Source of the DNA: Atherix ibis
Lineage: Eukaryota > Arthropoda > Insecta > Diptera > Athericidae
Assembly: GCA_958298945.1 (NCBI GenBank)
Contig: OY282610.1
Coordinates: 46,321,667 to 46,385,666, forward strand
Direction: 5' to 3'
DNA: 64,000 bases
Shown here piece after piece: positions 1 through 12,344 of this stretch. The position numbers were made by a program, and so were the translations under genes. Positions within the stretch are counted from its first letter, which is position 1. Every line of letters begins with the position of its first letter. Below the pieces are notes generated by a model, which was given only the letters and a program-made list of their open reading frames with translations, was not told the origin of the DNA and made no database searches.

Positions 1-36
1 ATGTCATATAAACAAATATTATAAAAAAATTTCAAC

Positions 37-127
37 CTCTTCTGCTCGAAACATGCCCATTACTTAGTATATTTGCAAGGGAAGCAGCTAAAGATGGCTT
101 CTCTGCTACCATAAATACATTTTTCAT
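37..127 (-). pseudogene. Extra copy of Top3beta exon 1, running off the left edge
   Basis: A 91-base open segment starts with ATG at 127 (minus) and ends at a GT donor at 36-35. It encodes MKNVFMVAEKPSLAASLANI and then a tail like that of Top3beta exon 1 at 7310-7400; both exons are 91 bases. About 36 bases of the following intron are also shared. Sequence upstream of the two ATGs (128 onward against 7401 onward) does not look alike, so the duplication breaks near the start codon. The frame is open and the splice donor is kept, so this could be the first exon of a second working gene lying left of the window, a truncated duplicate, or a haplotype or assembly duplicate. The window cannot settle which. 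The TOPRIM-start motif VAEKPS is intact. Confidence 0.75.
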
Positions 128-1200
128 TGTTTTTCCTACAAATAATTGTAAATACTGTTTCGCCAAGAGCCGAGTAAATGTTTATAGATGGTACCGAATA
201 CCGAATAACCGAAGCTGTCATTATTGTTCCAGTTTGCGTACAGTAAAGTACAAAAGTTTACAGCGTACAGTAAAGTACAAAAACAACAAATAAATCTGTG
301 AATTTTCCGAACAAGATCCTTATATAATACGGTAGTTATATATACAGGGCATACGGCCCGCGAGCTGATTTGAATTGGCCCGCCGCAGATAAATCTCAAA
401 ATTCAATACATCTACCAAATTTTTATAGTATAATAAGCTTGTTAGCTCTCTGCTTTTAAACGTGAAATCATTTGCAGCTAAATTAAAATTGTGCAAAGTA
501 CAACTTGAAATTTTATTTTGAATGCCAATTTATCATCGTTTTTTGCAGAACTTAATTGCATCGATTATACTTTATAATAAAATAATAAATTTTGCGGTGC
601 TGCATTTTTTACGTGTGAACAAAACACATAACACTCTTCTCTACCGCTTCGCACTTTTTTTCTTCAATTTTTAAATGAGTTTTTTTTAAAGCTTTTCAAT
701 TACATATATGGAAATGTTTTTTTTTATAGTGGAAAAGGATTTGGTATTAGTTTAAGAGTTTCATCAGAACTAAAAAAATTAGCAATTACCAGAAGAAGAA
801 AAAACATATTTTTTTACTTCGCATCCATTTTCACAATGAAAACGTTTGAACAAATTTATAACAATTTTCATAGGCAAAGAGAAGCATTTGCATTTAGGAG
901 TCAGCTTTCGAAATTTGTGTCAGAATCTGTTTTATCAAAAGCTTGATAAAATTTTGGATAAGAAGCGGCTTTTCCTGTTAAATTAATTGCATTCTAGTTG
1001 AAATTTTTGCACGCTTTCAAAATGGTTCTAGTGTACCAGCTATGAAGTTTCATACGAAATTACTATAAACTAAAAGAGCTCATGCTCTAAAAATGTTGAT
1101 AGGCTAAATGCTAAATGAAGTCAGCCTAATTTAACGCATTTGTATGTACGAATAGCTCTAATTGCTTACAAACAAATTTTAATGAAATCGAATATTATTT
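128..1200. other. Intergenic, no gene seen
   Basis: AT-rich sequence with no recognisable protein. Around 240-290 the 15-base word CAGTAAAGTACAAAA occurs twice as a direct repeat. The short open frame on the minus strand (136-399) has no familiar content. Confidence 0.6.
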
Positions 1201-1226
1201 TTATTTACACACTGTAGTGCACTAGC

Positions 1227-1257
1227 ACAATGCAATCAAGTGGCTAGATTGCATTGT
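1227..1257. repeat. Perfect 11-bp inverted repeat
   Basis: ACAATGCAATC (1227-1237) is followed after 9 bases by its exact reverse complement (1247-1257). It is the first of three inverted repeats within 460 bases. It could extrude as a small cruciform or fold as an RNA hairpin; no function is known. Confidence 0.7.
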
Positions 1258-1330
1258 AGTAAGGCGCTTTATCATAGTTGGTTATTTGTTGATCGGCATT
1301 ATTGCCACAATTTCCCAAGCTGTAATGACC

Positions 1331-1461
1331 TTTGAAATTTTAGTTATATTTTTTGCTTTACTTGATGTTTTCGTTCTTCCCTTGAGCTCACCACTGAGCT
1401 TCTGTAGAAGTTGACAAAACGAAAACATCAAGTAAGTAAGAAAGAAAACTAAAATCTCAAA
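1331..1461. repeat. Long imperfect inverted repeat (about 45-bp arms)
   Basis: Arms at about 1331-1376 and 1418-1461 are imperfect reverse complements sharing blocks such as ATTTTAGTT and TACTTGATGTTTTCGT, with a spacer of about 42 bases. It would make a hairpin of about 130 nt if transcribed. It may be a small foldback element or a hairpin RNA source. The right arm overlaps the start of the open frame described at 1436-1567. Confidence 0.65.
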
Positions 1462-1567
1462 GATCCTGACACCTTCGGAAGTTGTGGTAATTGACCTTAC
1501 CATCGACGATGAAGTTATTGACTTAACCGTCGATAATGAAGTACCAACGGAACTTGAAAACTGGTAG
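1436..1567 (+). CDS. Small open frame with two SUMO-interaction-like motifs (possible exon or relic)
   Basis: An open segment of 43 codons ends at TAG 1565-1567 and has no in-frame ATG start, so if real it is an exon or a relic. It contains a tandem duplication of nine codons: VIDLTIDDE (1487-1513) followed by VIDLTVDNE (1514-1540). Hydrophobic V-I-D-L-T flanked by acidic residues is the classical SUMO-interacting motif. The two units differ at several third positions while the peptide is nearly the same, which hints at past protein-level constraint. The rest of the frame is a basic N-terminal part and the end PTELENW. No host gene was recognised, and neighbouring exons could not be found. 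It may derive from a mobile-element or ubiquitin-ligase-type protein; that is inference. Confidence 0.3.
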   Translation, partial: VRKKTKISKILTPSEVVVIDLTIDDEVIDLTVDNEVPTELENW

Positions 1568-1617
1568 GCAGATTCTGTCTCCCTTTGAGCACCGTATGGC
1601 CACCAGTGGTACAAACT

Positions 1618-1682
1618 ACACAAAATTCAAATAAAGTTGTAGTGCGTTATCACTAGTGTACAATTTTATTTGAATTTTCTGT
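1618..1682. repeat. Hairpin with about 22-bp arms, pre-miRNA-sized
   Basis: The arm at 1618-1641 pairs with 1659-1682, sharing the block AAAATTCAAATAAA and its complement, with TTGTA/TACAA closing toward a loop of about 17 bases. Size fits a short pre-miRNA-like hairpin, but AT-rich foldback elements look the same. I do not recognise either arm as a known insect miRNA. Confidence 0.4.
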
Positions 1683-1689
1683 ATATCAA

Positions 1690-4356
1690 CCGTTTCTTCG
1701 GGTCCTCAGTGCACTATACATTATAATGGTTTTTTTTTTGAAATTATTACAATAAATACGAGCTGAAACCTTTTAATTTTAACATTCAAGTATGAGTTTT
1801 TTCTTTGAGTTTAATTGCATTTCTAAAAGAGAAAAATAATAATTATTAAAAAATTATACAATATATTTCATTAAACAATATATATACTCGTATTTATTTG
1901 TATTGGTCAATGTCTTATTGCATACAAATTTTACGAAGAAGGAACTATATCTTGTACGGCAAATAGTTCGTTAAGTACAGACTTAATATATATACATATA
2001 TACATAAAAAAATTGTCATTTGAAAATTTTTTTATATATATATTGGCCAAGATATAATTTAGTTAGTTAAAAGTTTACCATTTTATATTTTAGATCATTT
2101 AACAACCTTTCAGATAAAAAATGCGATAAAATTGTAAATATAATATTTTCTATAGAAGTAGTGATTCTTCTACCGCAGCCACGCTTCCTTTTTAATTTAC
2201 GTATGACACCATAAAAACTTTAAATTTATTAATTTTTTAATTAAATTATTTTGGAATTTAAAAAAAATATTTGGTCCCCCGAAGCAAATTCCGAAATTAA
2301 CTGTGGCGCTCAACGTGAATTTCAGTATTTATTTTTCTGATACTATAAGTTCTAATTTTGTTTAGTTGTCAGTTTATTATTTTGAAAATATTTTTTTTTT
2401 GCTACAAGATTCTAAATAATAAAATCAAGTCAAAAGGCGAGGAGTGTATCGTTTTAACATGAACGAAGAATTGTAGTGATAATAATTATTTATGTGATAG
2501 AGATGACCACTTAGTGTGGCCTTTAAAGTATATTGATAAAAAGAAATAAAAATCCTAGAAACAAAGGTAACCAATCCCACACGTATATTTCTATACGCGA
2601 TTGTACTTTAACGAACGATTCTAATGAAATTGATGCTACTCGTATCTAAAGCAGTATCGAACATTATTTGTCTGACTTTATATGAGCATGGCTATACAAT
2701 CATTAAATTAGTCTATCTGGCTTGATTTAGTATTTAGATATACGACCGTCCATCCAAATATTGTATTCAGATACCTGTCCTACCATTTTGTATTTTTTTA
2801 TTTATTTTCTTTTTTAAAACGAGTTTTTACGAGAAGGGATATGTTTTTAGTTTTTTATCCATCCTCTGTTTGTTTACTTATTTTTCTGTCCACTCCATGG
2901 ACCATTTCGTAAGATAGCTGCAGTCTTTATGATAGATATAAAAAAACCATTTTGCACTAGTGCAACGTTATTACTTGGAAACAGGGACGTTTTAATGGAG
3001 GGTTTTGGAGAACTACTGCCATCATTGTACAATTTATCTGGTGCAAAAACGATAAAATTTTTCCGATACTAGAACGTGTATCATATTATTTAGAATTATA
3101 ATTTTTTTTTTTGTATTAATTCTATTGAATGTATTTTTACTCATATACATTTTTCATAAAAATATCGCTTTTATAACGTGGTTTATAGGATTTTACAGAA
3201 TATATAACGCATCAAGTAAAATTTTATTATGGGTAAAAATTGATAACGTTTCAGAATTTATACAAACCACTTCCTTGTTTACTTTTTTAAGTAGTTTCTA
3301 TTTGCAACCTTGCTGTGATACGTTAGTATCACTAAATATATCTTTGCTAATAACCAGACATATGTACAAAATTATCCTTTGGTGTTGAAGTGAAATTTTG
3401 CTTCAATTCTATGCCGCATCCGTAGAGTTTTTTTAGCTGGCTTTAATTAGTAATATATAAATTTACAATACAAATAAATATAAAAGTTATAAGTGAAATT
3501 GAATAAAGAAAACAAAATGATAATGTTTCTAATATTTTCTTTATTTTCTTATAGTTGTGTAAGTCCATTTGAACCAGTGTAAAATTATTCCAATTTAAAA
3601 AGTTTTATAAGCATTCAATAATTTATAAACCTTTGAATAAAGGTTGCTTACTCATAACTGTTCCTAAATACACCACACATAATTATAATACTAATTATTA
3701 TTAAGAAGAAAAGAACAATATGTAAAGAATTATGCCCAAGTTTGAATAATATCGAACTATAAAAAAATTAGCATTTTAACTATTTTAGAAATTATTCAGT
3801 TATGATACAAAAGAAAAAATCGAAAATGTTTAATTGCGCTAGATTAATTGACAAATATTCATACAGATTTTATATGACAAGTACAAATGAACCCATCGAT
3901 AATTTGTTTAAATTATATCAGAATTTTTTTTTCGGATTATATTTTTGGCACACTAAATTTTTCATTACTAATAGTTATGACTTTTTAATTAAATAGTTTG
4001 CTTATCTGAAATTTAATTTACATGTTTGTTACTATTTTGAGTAGCTATACGATTTTTTCGTAACTTCTCAGTCATAATCACACAATGAAAAATACTTCTT
4101 TAAAATATTGAAAATATATATAAGCAAATAAAACAAAATAATATTTGCATGCATATTCCACATTTAGTCGTTATTGAGTTTAATTTCAATATTATTAACG
4201 TGTGTCTCTTGGATACGAGTGCCTTGATTTTTTTGTTTTTTAAGTATAAAATCTATTAAGAAATACGATATGATTTAAAAATGTCGAGTTTTTCTAATAA
4301 AAATATATCTCTCCAAAATAGATAAAAGCATATAATTTTGCACTTTTATAAGAATA
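1690..4356. other. Intergenic AT-rich stretch
   Basis: No gene recognised on either strand. Short open frames at 3125-3388 and 3802-3996 (+) have AT-driven composition (rich in F, I, L, K, N, Y) and no known motif. Two copies of the octamer TACTCGTA lie at 1885 and 2637. Confidence 0.6.
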
Positions 4357-7300
4357 TCAAACAAAGTAAGAAGCTAATTGTGCCATTTTGTCTTTTGGTT
4401 GCTTTGGTCGACCTCTGTTGCCATGTCCCTTACCACCTCGGCCACGACCACGCATATTAATTTGAGCTGGACGTGTTGCGATTGCACGATGTTTTTCGAT
4501 AAGATGTGTAAACTGATCTGAACAAAAAATACATCCTGTTTTCTCTTCAGAATTATCCTTGAATTTTGATTTTTCCGATTTATAGAAAACATTCACCAGC
4601 TGAGCACCACATTCACATCGATTGGCTAAAAATAAAATACTTGAAAATTTACTAAGTTCTTTCAAGATTATTAAAACTTACAATCAACTGCAACCTTGGA
4701 AGCGTTTTTGAACACATTTATTATTACATCGCATCGATTACAACCAAGTTTCCAGCTAGCAGGAGCGGAAGTACAATCGAGAACTAAAACCCCGTTCTCA
4801 CATTCATCACAACTTGATATTCCTAAGGTATCCATCGAGTGTTGGCATGTTGGATGTGAGCAAGAATTGCAACCGGAATTCCTTGGCATATCTCTAAATG
4901 GTGGGTGGTTATAACAATATGGACACAATGGATACGAACGACCTTTTGATCCACTTGAAAATGCCAATAATTCGAATTCATCTAAAGGACATTTTAAATC
5001 CCTGTAAGGGCGAACATTTCCCCCATTTGGGAGTGAGTACGTCTCATCACAATGAGAACAATGTAATCGTGCCGGTTTTGTCTAAAATTAACAAATTTTA
5101 TTAATTCGCATTTCAAATTTAAATAACTATTACTTGAATATATTTCATATATCTACGGCATTTCCCGCATCTTGAGAGTGCTCTACCAGATTCAGCCAAA
5201 GGCGAAAACGATACTTCGAATAAACTGTCCATATTCGAAATATTTTCTACGAAATATGAAAACTTTAATTTGAAAACACCGATAGCATGACGCAAAACAT
5301 CGTTATAATCAGCTGCATCACAAGCTATCAAATTAAGCATTTCTTCCACCTCAGAACGCATTGTTGGTAAAACAAGTTCTGCATCAATCTAATCAACCGT
5401 TCTATTTATTTTGCTAAACTTATTAATATTTTAAAAAATTGTATACTTTTTGATATCCATGAACGAGTACAATTCCTAGTGTCGTCGGCATCAACTTTCT
5501 ACCCGGCTTAATAGTGACATAGTTTCTCTGGCAAATATTATTTATATGGACTGGAATAGATGCATCTGTTCCGATACGATGTTTTTCCATCAAGCTAATC
5601 AATTCCGATTCGGTCAAGTAGTCAGGCGGACCTGTCTGGCTTTCAACTAATTTAACATCATTAATTGGTACCTTTTCACCTTCAGTGAATGGCGGCAGTA
5701 ATTCATTTTTCCCAAATGCTTGCCAAGTCATTACGCGAGTAAAACCTGGATCTAAAAGCATACTTGTGGTGCAAGTAAATGTTTCGGTATCAACAATAAA
5801 TTTAGCTGTTGTCGATTTGTATTTCAAATCTCGTGAAATTGTTCCTAAGAAATGACGACATATATAGTCATATATCCTCCATGTATCATTGTCAAAATCA
5901 ACTCTATGTCCCAATTTCATTGGCGTTATAGGCGGATGATCACCACAATCTTTCCCATTACGTGGAGAATTATAATCTAATAAAATCGATTTCGCTTCTG
6001 CACCAAATTCAGAAGAGTTTTGAAGTATTTTAATAACACCACTGAAAATTTATAAATAAATTTAGGAAATTAACAAAATAATTTATTTTTATTTCAAATG
6101 CTTCTTACGTTATATCAAAATTGGTTGGATACTGTGTTGTTTCCGTTCGTGGATAACTAATATATCCTTGAGTATATAATCTATAAATTAATTTTGCTAT
6201 CGTAAAATTCATAATTTTGATACAAATTTTATTAGAAATACTTTTCCGCTATTTGCATTGCTTGGTGGGGACCGAGACCTAGACCAGAGCTTGCTGCTTT
6301 CATTAAGTCCACTGTATTTAGGGCTTGCGGTCGACCCCGTACCTGCTCCTTGGATGTCACACTTTCCACTCTACGAAAAAGAAAATATTTACTTAGGTTT
6401 TTTTTCTCGAGAAAACTTTTTGCTGTTTTGTACCTTGCTATTTTGTGATCCTTAATTTTGTTCATTATTAATAGGATAACATCTTTTTTAAAAAGCCTAC
6501 CACGTGACCATTCCAATGTAACTTCGGGATCGCCGACCATCATTTGCAAATACCAAAAAGATTCCGGCTTGAATGTTTGAATGTCGTCGTGCCTTTTCAC
6601 GCAAAAACCTAACGTTGGCGTTTGACATGGTCCATATGAGATTAAGGAAGCATCCAAATCGCCGTATCGACCCTGGAAGAATTTTGTCTGGAATCTTGTG
6701 AAAGCACATCCGATTCTCAAGTCCAGCTCTTGTCTGGCATCGACTGACTTAGCTTCACTTTCATTCGGATGTCCTAAATTGGCCATTGCATGATTAATAT
6801 CTTTCTCTGTGATCGCTGAAAAGTGCGCTCTGTATGTAACGTTATTACTGTACACATTTCGAATAGAATGTGACACAGCATTCATCACCTGTAAAATTTT
6901 AATATATTTATTAGCATAATTTATGTTCTTATATTTGGCATCATTCTAATTTTATCTACCTCGAAACATATATTTTCACCCTCCTTATCACAATCGAGCC
7001 ATAGAACCAGATAGTCTTGGCCCTTAGCTTCGATCGAAAGGAACGCCGGCATTTTCAGTTTAGGCGTTGCTTCCTTTTTCTCCGTTGGACACGTAAACAA
7101 TTCCACAGGATCGACTTTGTCCCATGAATTGTACTTTCCGACGAAGTCCAGAGTCATTACATGACCGCAAACAGAAGTCATTTTAAACTTGACTGCTTCA
7201 CCACGAAATTTACCAGTCCATTCATGAACGGAACATACATTTAATCCTAACACAGAAATCATAAAAACATATATGTGACATATAAACAAATATTATAAAA

Positions 7301-7400
7301 GATTTCAACCTTTTCTGCTCGAAACATGTCCATTACTTAAGATATTTGCAAGGGAAGCAGCTAACGAAGGTTTTTCTGCTACCATTAATACATTTTTCAT
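4357..7400 (-). CDS. Top3beta: DNA topoisomerase 3-beta, nine exons
   Basis: Type IA topoisomerase that passes single strands of DNA and, in animals, RNA; it works with TDRD3 and FMRP. Exons (minus): 7310-7400, 6960-7246, 6434-6888, 6242-6370, 6109-6180, 5447-6041, 5134-5388, 4682-5081, 4357-4625; all introns are GT-AG and phases agree, giving 850 residues against about 860 in human. The TOPRIM start is VAEKPS and the acidic motif is DCDKEGEN. The catalytic tyrosine lies in GYISYPRTET, near residue 330. GTDASIPVHINNICQRNYV is the conserved gate region. The C-terminus has paired-cysteine motifs (CGKC, CSHC, CYC, CNRC, CECG) and an RGG-type stretch GRGRGGKGHGNRGR, then the family ending (AxYFV). 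The SVHEWTG and KEGENICFE context and this tail separate it from Top3alpha. The gene looks fully functional. A second exon 1 lies at 37-127. Confidence 0.95.
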
Positions 7401-7675
7401 ATTTCTTCGATTTGTTGGAAACCAATCTTCCGAAATTGCAAATACTACCCAAGCCGATATCAATGTTTACTATTTTCAAATGTCAAATTTATTTGTCAAA
7501 TTTTGCGAGCATGCTCGTAGCTTCAATTCTGTAGAACGGATTTGTAAGAAATGCATTTTTAATACTAAAAATGTAACTATTTTACATTATTTAACATGAC
7601 TGAATTAGTTTGAAATTTTTTGATTTTTCATTCATTCTTTAGTTATTTGTATTTTTTATACAATAAAGAAATATT

Positions 7676-9303
7676 TTAGATCTTATTTCTCATCTGAGAT
7701 GTGAAACTTGTCGCTGAAAATGTTATTGATGAATTTGTAACTGTGCTATGGTGTTCGTTTAAATGGAATTGAACCAGAATAACCAAATATGTTGTTATTG
7801 CTCCAGCGATCTGTATTACAAAATATAATTATGAACAACATAAATCGGCAAAATACTGTTATATTTAAGTTACTTACTGTATATAGAAGAGTGAAATCTA
7901 TGTTGAAAAATCCGAACGCAGTAAATGTAATTTTTTGGTGCAGAATCTGCAGTGAAAACTGCTCAATCTAATAAAAAAAGTACCATTTTTATAATATTTA
8001 ACCTATTAAGTATTAATATAGTTACAAAATCCTTATGATTTTCTATAGTGATATCATAATCAATTGTATGCATTATTGTAGCTGTATTTCTCGCCTAAGG
8101 AATAATTGTTCAAGGTACAATCATTCAAAATTTAAAAATTATTCAATTGTTTTAAGCAAGTATTTTATTATTTTTAATTAATAATTCTAATCAAACGTAA
8201 TATTAAAACTAATAATTAATAAGAAAACTTACACTCTGAATAGTCCAATGGCAAATTCCGGCCATTATAATAACATTAAAAATATGTGGACAGGATCCGA
8301 AAAGGCTCAAAATTGGTTTTATGCTATCAATACTCGAACTTGGATTATCGTTAAAGCTAATAAACATGAAGTAACAGTTTGAAGTTATTGAAATAAAATC
8401 ATTGCCTAAATTAATTAATATTGACAGTCCATAGGTTTTATTAATTAAATTGGTTAGCTCCCAAAGTCGATCGTATATATCACGTAAAATGAATAATCGA
8501 TGAAAGGTAACTATTTCTTGATCCACAAGTTTTATGGAGACACTTTTAAACGTTTTCACTCTATCAGCCCTGATTCCTCTCTCGTTGTAGATTTTTTTGA
8601 AATTTTCCAAAAACTTATTGATTTTATCAAATCGTATTTTTATTAAATATACAAAAATAAATATTTGCAAATATCTTAATGCTGTGATAATTAATGGAAT
8701 AAAAATTCCTACCCACGTTTCTATATACTCATAGTAATTATAATAAAGTATAACGAATAGAATAATAAATTCAGCTGATAAATATATACAAAATAATATT
8801 ATGCTATATAATATTATTCTTAAACGAAATTTTTGAAATTCCATAAGAATATTCAATTTGGTTTCGATTAAATTATCAATTTTGTAAATATCTTCAATAA
8901 ATTTTTTGTGTTGTTTACATTTACAAATCGATTCAACAATTGCTATTAAATGTGCTAAACGAATTCCAACTAATTGTAAATAGTCAATAGCATTTCCAAC
9001 ATCATTATTTGTTTCATTTAAATGTATATCACGACGGTATATGCCATATATCGTAGCAAAACAAAATAAACTAGATTGTATGATACTATACACTATCAAT
9101 ATCTTACTACAATATACAATATTACTATTTTTTTTAATACTTATTTGTGTTAAACCAGTTAATTGTAAAATTTTTAGCAAAAATAATAATACATCAGTTA
9201 CATTTAAAGTTTCAAAATGATGCATGCTAATTTTTTTTTTAGATATTATGTTATTTTCTATCTTCATATTTTTTTTTTTTTTATATAATAGTATTATTCG
9301 CAA
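7676..9303 (-). CDS. Gustatory receptor A (7tm_7 family), four exons
   Basis: Insect gustatory receptor, a multi-pass membrane ligand-gated channel of taste neurons. Exons (minus): 8233-9303, 8026-8094, 7878-7967, 7676-7810, all phase 0 with GT-AG sites; up to 454 residues. The long first exon holds most hydrophobic segments. The last three carry the family signature: QFSLQILHQKITFTAFGFFN followed by TYLVILVQF. Starts at MKIENN (about residue 13) or MHHFE (about 28) are also possible; a poly-A run in sense precedes MKIENN, so the exact start is unsure. No stop or frameshift is seen. It is the first of five related genes, closest to Top3beta, whose start is 276 bases downstream. The ligand cannot be told from sequence. 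Confidence 0.85.
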
Positions 9304-10500
9304 ATATAATCATTTTAAAATTTGTTTAAGATTTAAACTTTTTAAAAAATTACATTGTAACATTGTTTTCTTTATAATAATATAAGAATTAGAATTTTTT
9401 GATATAAACAATTCTTTATTAACTCGCTCTTTTATATTATAGCAAACCAATAATCAGTTATTATTTATTCATTCTATCATTTATAATTAATTCAACATTT
9501 TATTGATTAAATCTTTAATTGTAAAAAAAGATTAATTGCCGTTTTCCAATTTGTTCCATACATATTTTATAAATTAGCTAGAAAATTTCTAGTCCCATAA
9601 AATAAATGTAGCATTAAATCGGAAAATGAATGTAAACATAGAACATTAGAATAAACCATATTTCTATAATAGTAGTAAAAATAATGTATAATTGAGTTGA
9701 TTGTTATGACTTGATAATATTGCAATATACGAATAGAAGCAAATTAATCAATTTTTGTGAATAAAAGAAATCATTAAAAATAGATATTATATTAGATTGT
9801 ATCTGATGTTAATTTGAAATAAACAATATTTTCATTAGGAATTAACGTGTTAGATCGACACCTTTTTAGTAAATCGAAAATTTCAATCAAAGGACAATAA
9901 TTTAACATATTAATTGGAATAAACATTAAAAGATAACATGAAATGATAAAACTTTTTATTCAGTAAACTTAAAAAATATTTTATTATTAAAGCTTTTACA
10001 GTCCATTAAGTTTTAGCAAATCTTACTATGAGGCTTGTAATACTTTAAAAACAGGAAAATAGTCTCTATTTGTTGGAAATATTTTTTTATATCTGCAATA
10101 TACGAGTATAATAAAATTGTAACAAAAAAAACGATTTGAATTAATTTTATGCATAATGGAGTAATAATTGCAGTATAAATTTTATAAATCGTAAATAATT
10201 TGAACATTATGGGAATCTGAAATTCAATATTTTCACTAAAGGGATATGTAGATGATTTCATCTTATTAGATTTTGAAATGAATCAATTATAAAGTTAAAG
10301 TCTATTATAATTGCATACTATATTTGGATAGAGATCGTATAAAACGGAAAAAAAATTTTCCAAAATTTCACGAATAGCTTTAAAATAATTTTTTGCAATA
10401 TATTTAAAAACTACTTTTTTTATGCGGCGAATAGGGATCACATAAAAAAGTCTCACATAGAAAATAACACAAAACCTTATGAAATAACTAAAAATTATTT
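9304..10500. other. Intergenic, upstream of gustatory receptor A
   Basis: Strongly AT-rich. A minus-strand frame at 10013-10261 has hydrophobic stretches but no receptor signature, and I could not attach it to any gene. TACGAGTA occurs at 10101. Confidence 0.5.
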
Positions 10501-10513
10501 TTTTAAATTAAAA

Positions 10514-11340
10514 TCAAAGCACAAGGCGCATGGCAACTACTTCAAATCTCGTCAAACTTTTCGGAATCTCATTCAGAATTTTTTTTAAATATTTAAATGG
10601 TTGTAAATACGAGTATAAGCGTATTGGATGACCTGGTGCATTGTCAGCAATTAGCAACACGTTAAAAACAAGCTCCATATCAGTCATATATTTTTTGAAT
10701 TCTGGTACGAAGCACATTTTTCCAGTTTTGGTACCACATTATAAAAACAGCTGTTGTTACCCATACTTTTTTATTAGTCATGAAATGGACTGAAAGCTCA
10801 GCTACATTTTTGCCTTCAAGCGCACGTGGGTGCAAATAACATATTTATCTTGCTCCCAGATACGTTACTACATATTCATCATCTTCAATAATTTTTGCTA
10901 ACACTTTAGATTGATTTTTAGCGGCTGTTTTATCAGTAGTTGTCGTTGTAAAAATCCGGCTAACTAACTATTGCTTGCAGAAAATTTCGAGCTATCAATA
11001 TGAGACGCTGAACTATTGTAGATGGCTCTAAATCCTGTAGCTGATTCTAAAACCGTTTATATAGCTTTCTCCGCCAATGGGGATTCGTTTTTCAGTTAAT
11101 TGTTGAATCCACAAAACGAGTGCCTTTTACATTTACTCTATCAAATAAAATATTTCTTGAAAACGATACTCACTTGCACGTTTTTGTATAGCTCTTATAG
11201 TGGATTCACCTAAATTCTTTACCAAGAGCTATTCGTTATGAAATCTTAGGCTTAGTTTCTACAAAAATTAAATTTCTTTTCACTTTTTTTTGTGGCCTTA
11301 TTCATTTTCGGGGAGTACAAAAAATAAAAATCTTTAAAAA
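10514..11340 (-). pseudogene. Decayed Tigger/Jerky-type (pogo superfamily) transposase
   Basis: Relic of a DDE_1 transposase read on the minus strand. Recognisable pieces in order are a lysine-rich N-terminus near 11305, a DNA-binding-region fragment (LWIQQLTEKRIPIGG), the core segment VHFMTNKKVWVTTAVF near 10770, then FVPEFKKYMTDMELVFNVLL and IADNAPGHP, the second catalytic block, near 10640. Many stops and frame changes separate them. A related but longer copy lies at 47451-49850. Ends of the element were not identified. Confidence 0.7.
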
Positions 11341-11631
11341 TTATATCTACATAGAAAAAAAAAAAAATCTACCTTCAAATTTCGTTTTGACATGGATCTT
11401 ATCTTAATAGTCTATAAATATGAAAGTACCTTGAAGGACGGTAATTAACTAATGTAACATAATTGGCTGACGCAATAGTTAACTAACGTAATAATGAATG
11501 TATGTTTTTTTGGACATTCTTTTATACAAATTCATTGTGAATGATAAAAATTTAAAGATTTCAACAGGTTAAAAATATTTGTTTTTCCTTCTGAATTTAA
11601 TCATTGTCTACGTGAAACGGTTATGGACATA

Positions 11632-12283
11632 CGAGGGTGGCCTGATAAATTTCCGTCCTGATAAAGAAAACAATTTTTTTTTGGGTTTTTTTCCGGTTTT
11701 ATATTTCAATATAATCTCCACAAAAACTTATGCATTTTTCGTATCGGTGCTCTAATTTAGTTTTACTATTTTTATTAATTGATTCGTCGAGTTCCTCAAA
11801 ATACCCATTTGCAGCATCAATAACTGCCCCGTTGCTCTCAAATCGTTGTCCGCCTAGCCATTTTCCAAGCTTAGTAAATAGGTTATATTCGCTGGGTGCT
11901 AAGCCAGGTGAATAAGGCGAAAGAGCAAGCAATTCGAACTTTATTTTGTTGATTTTAGCTATTGCTACGACTGATGAATGTGCTAGTCCATTGTGATATA
12001 CCCCCACTTTTTTATCGTTGAATATAATAGGGTTCATAACCCCACTTTTTTATCGTTGAATATAATGGAAATTTTTTTTTTAGTATTAAGTCCATTTTTT
12101 GGTTGATTTGAAACGATGTGAAACCTTTCAAATAGAAGTATTTTATGATCGTGCATTTCTCAAATTTTCCATTTTTGTTTAATTAAACAAATGCAATTTT
12201 GTATGTAAGCAAGTAAAGGATACTGCAATAGAAATTCACTAGAAAATTATGTGTTGAGCCGGAAACTTATCAGGCCTCTTTCG
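11632..12283 (-). mobile_element. Internally deleted mariner element with TA target site
   Basis: Ends are imperfect inverted repeats: CGAGGGTGGCCTGATAAA at 11632 and, inverted, CGAAAGAGGCCTGATAAG at 12283, each flanked by TA (11630-11631, 12284-12285). The minus strand keeps the C-terminal third of the transposase (11699-12037) with YHNGLAHSS in place of HDNAPAHTS and SPGLAPSEYNLF in place of SPDLAPSDYFLF, so two catalytic aspartates are lost. About half of a normal 1.2-1.3 kb element is missing. A 30-base direct duplication (CCCACTTTTTTATCGTTGAA and onward) sits at about 12003-12066. Confidence 0.8.
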
Positions 12284-12344
12284 TACATACCGCATAAAAA
12301 AATCGCTCAAAAAAATTACAAATATAAAAAAAAACACAAATTAA

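Noticed and set aside
1282..1623. 113-codon minus-strand frame
   Set aside because: It is the antisense of the inverted repeat and of the VIDLT frame; composition shows no family. The plus-strand reading is the more meaningful one.
3125..3388. 87-codon hydrophobic plus-strand frame as a receptor fragment
   Set aside because: Composition is AT-driven and no 7tm_6/7tm_7 motif or splice-linked exon could be found around it.
10013..10261. 82-codon minus-strand frame as a gustatory receptor exon
   Set aside because: Hydrophobic but lacks any receptor signature, and no compatible exons lie nearby.
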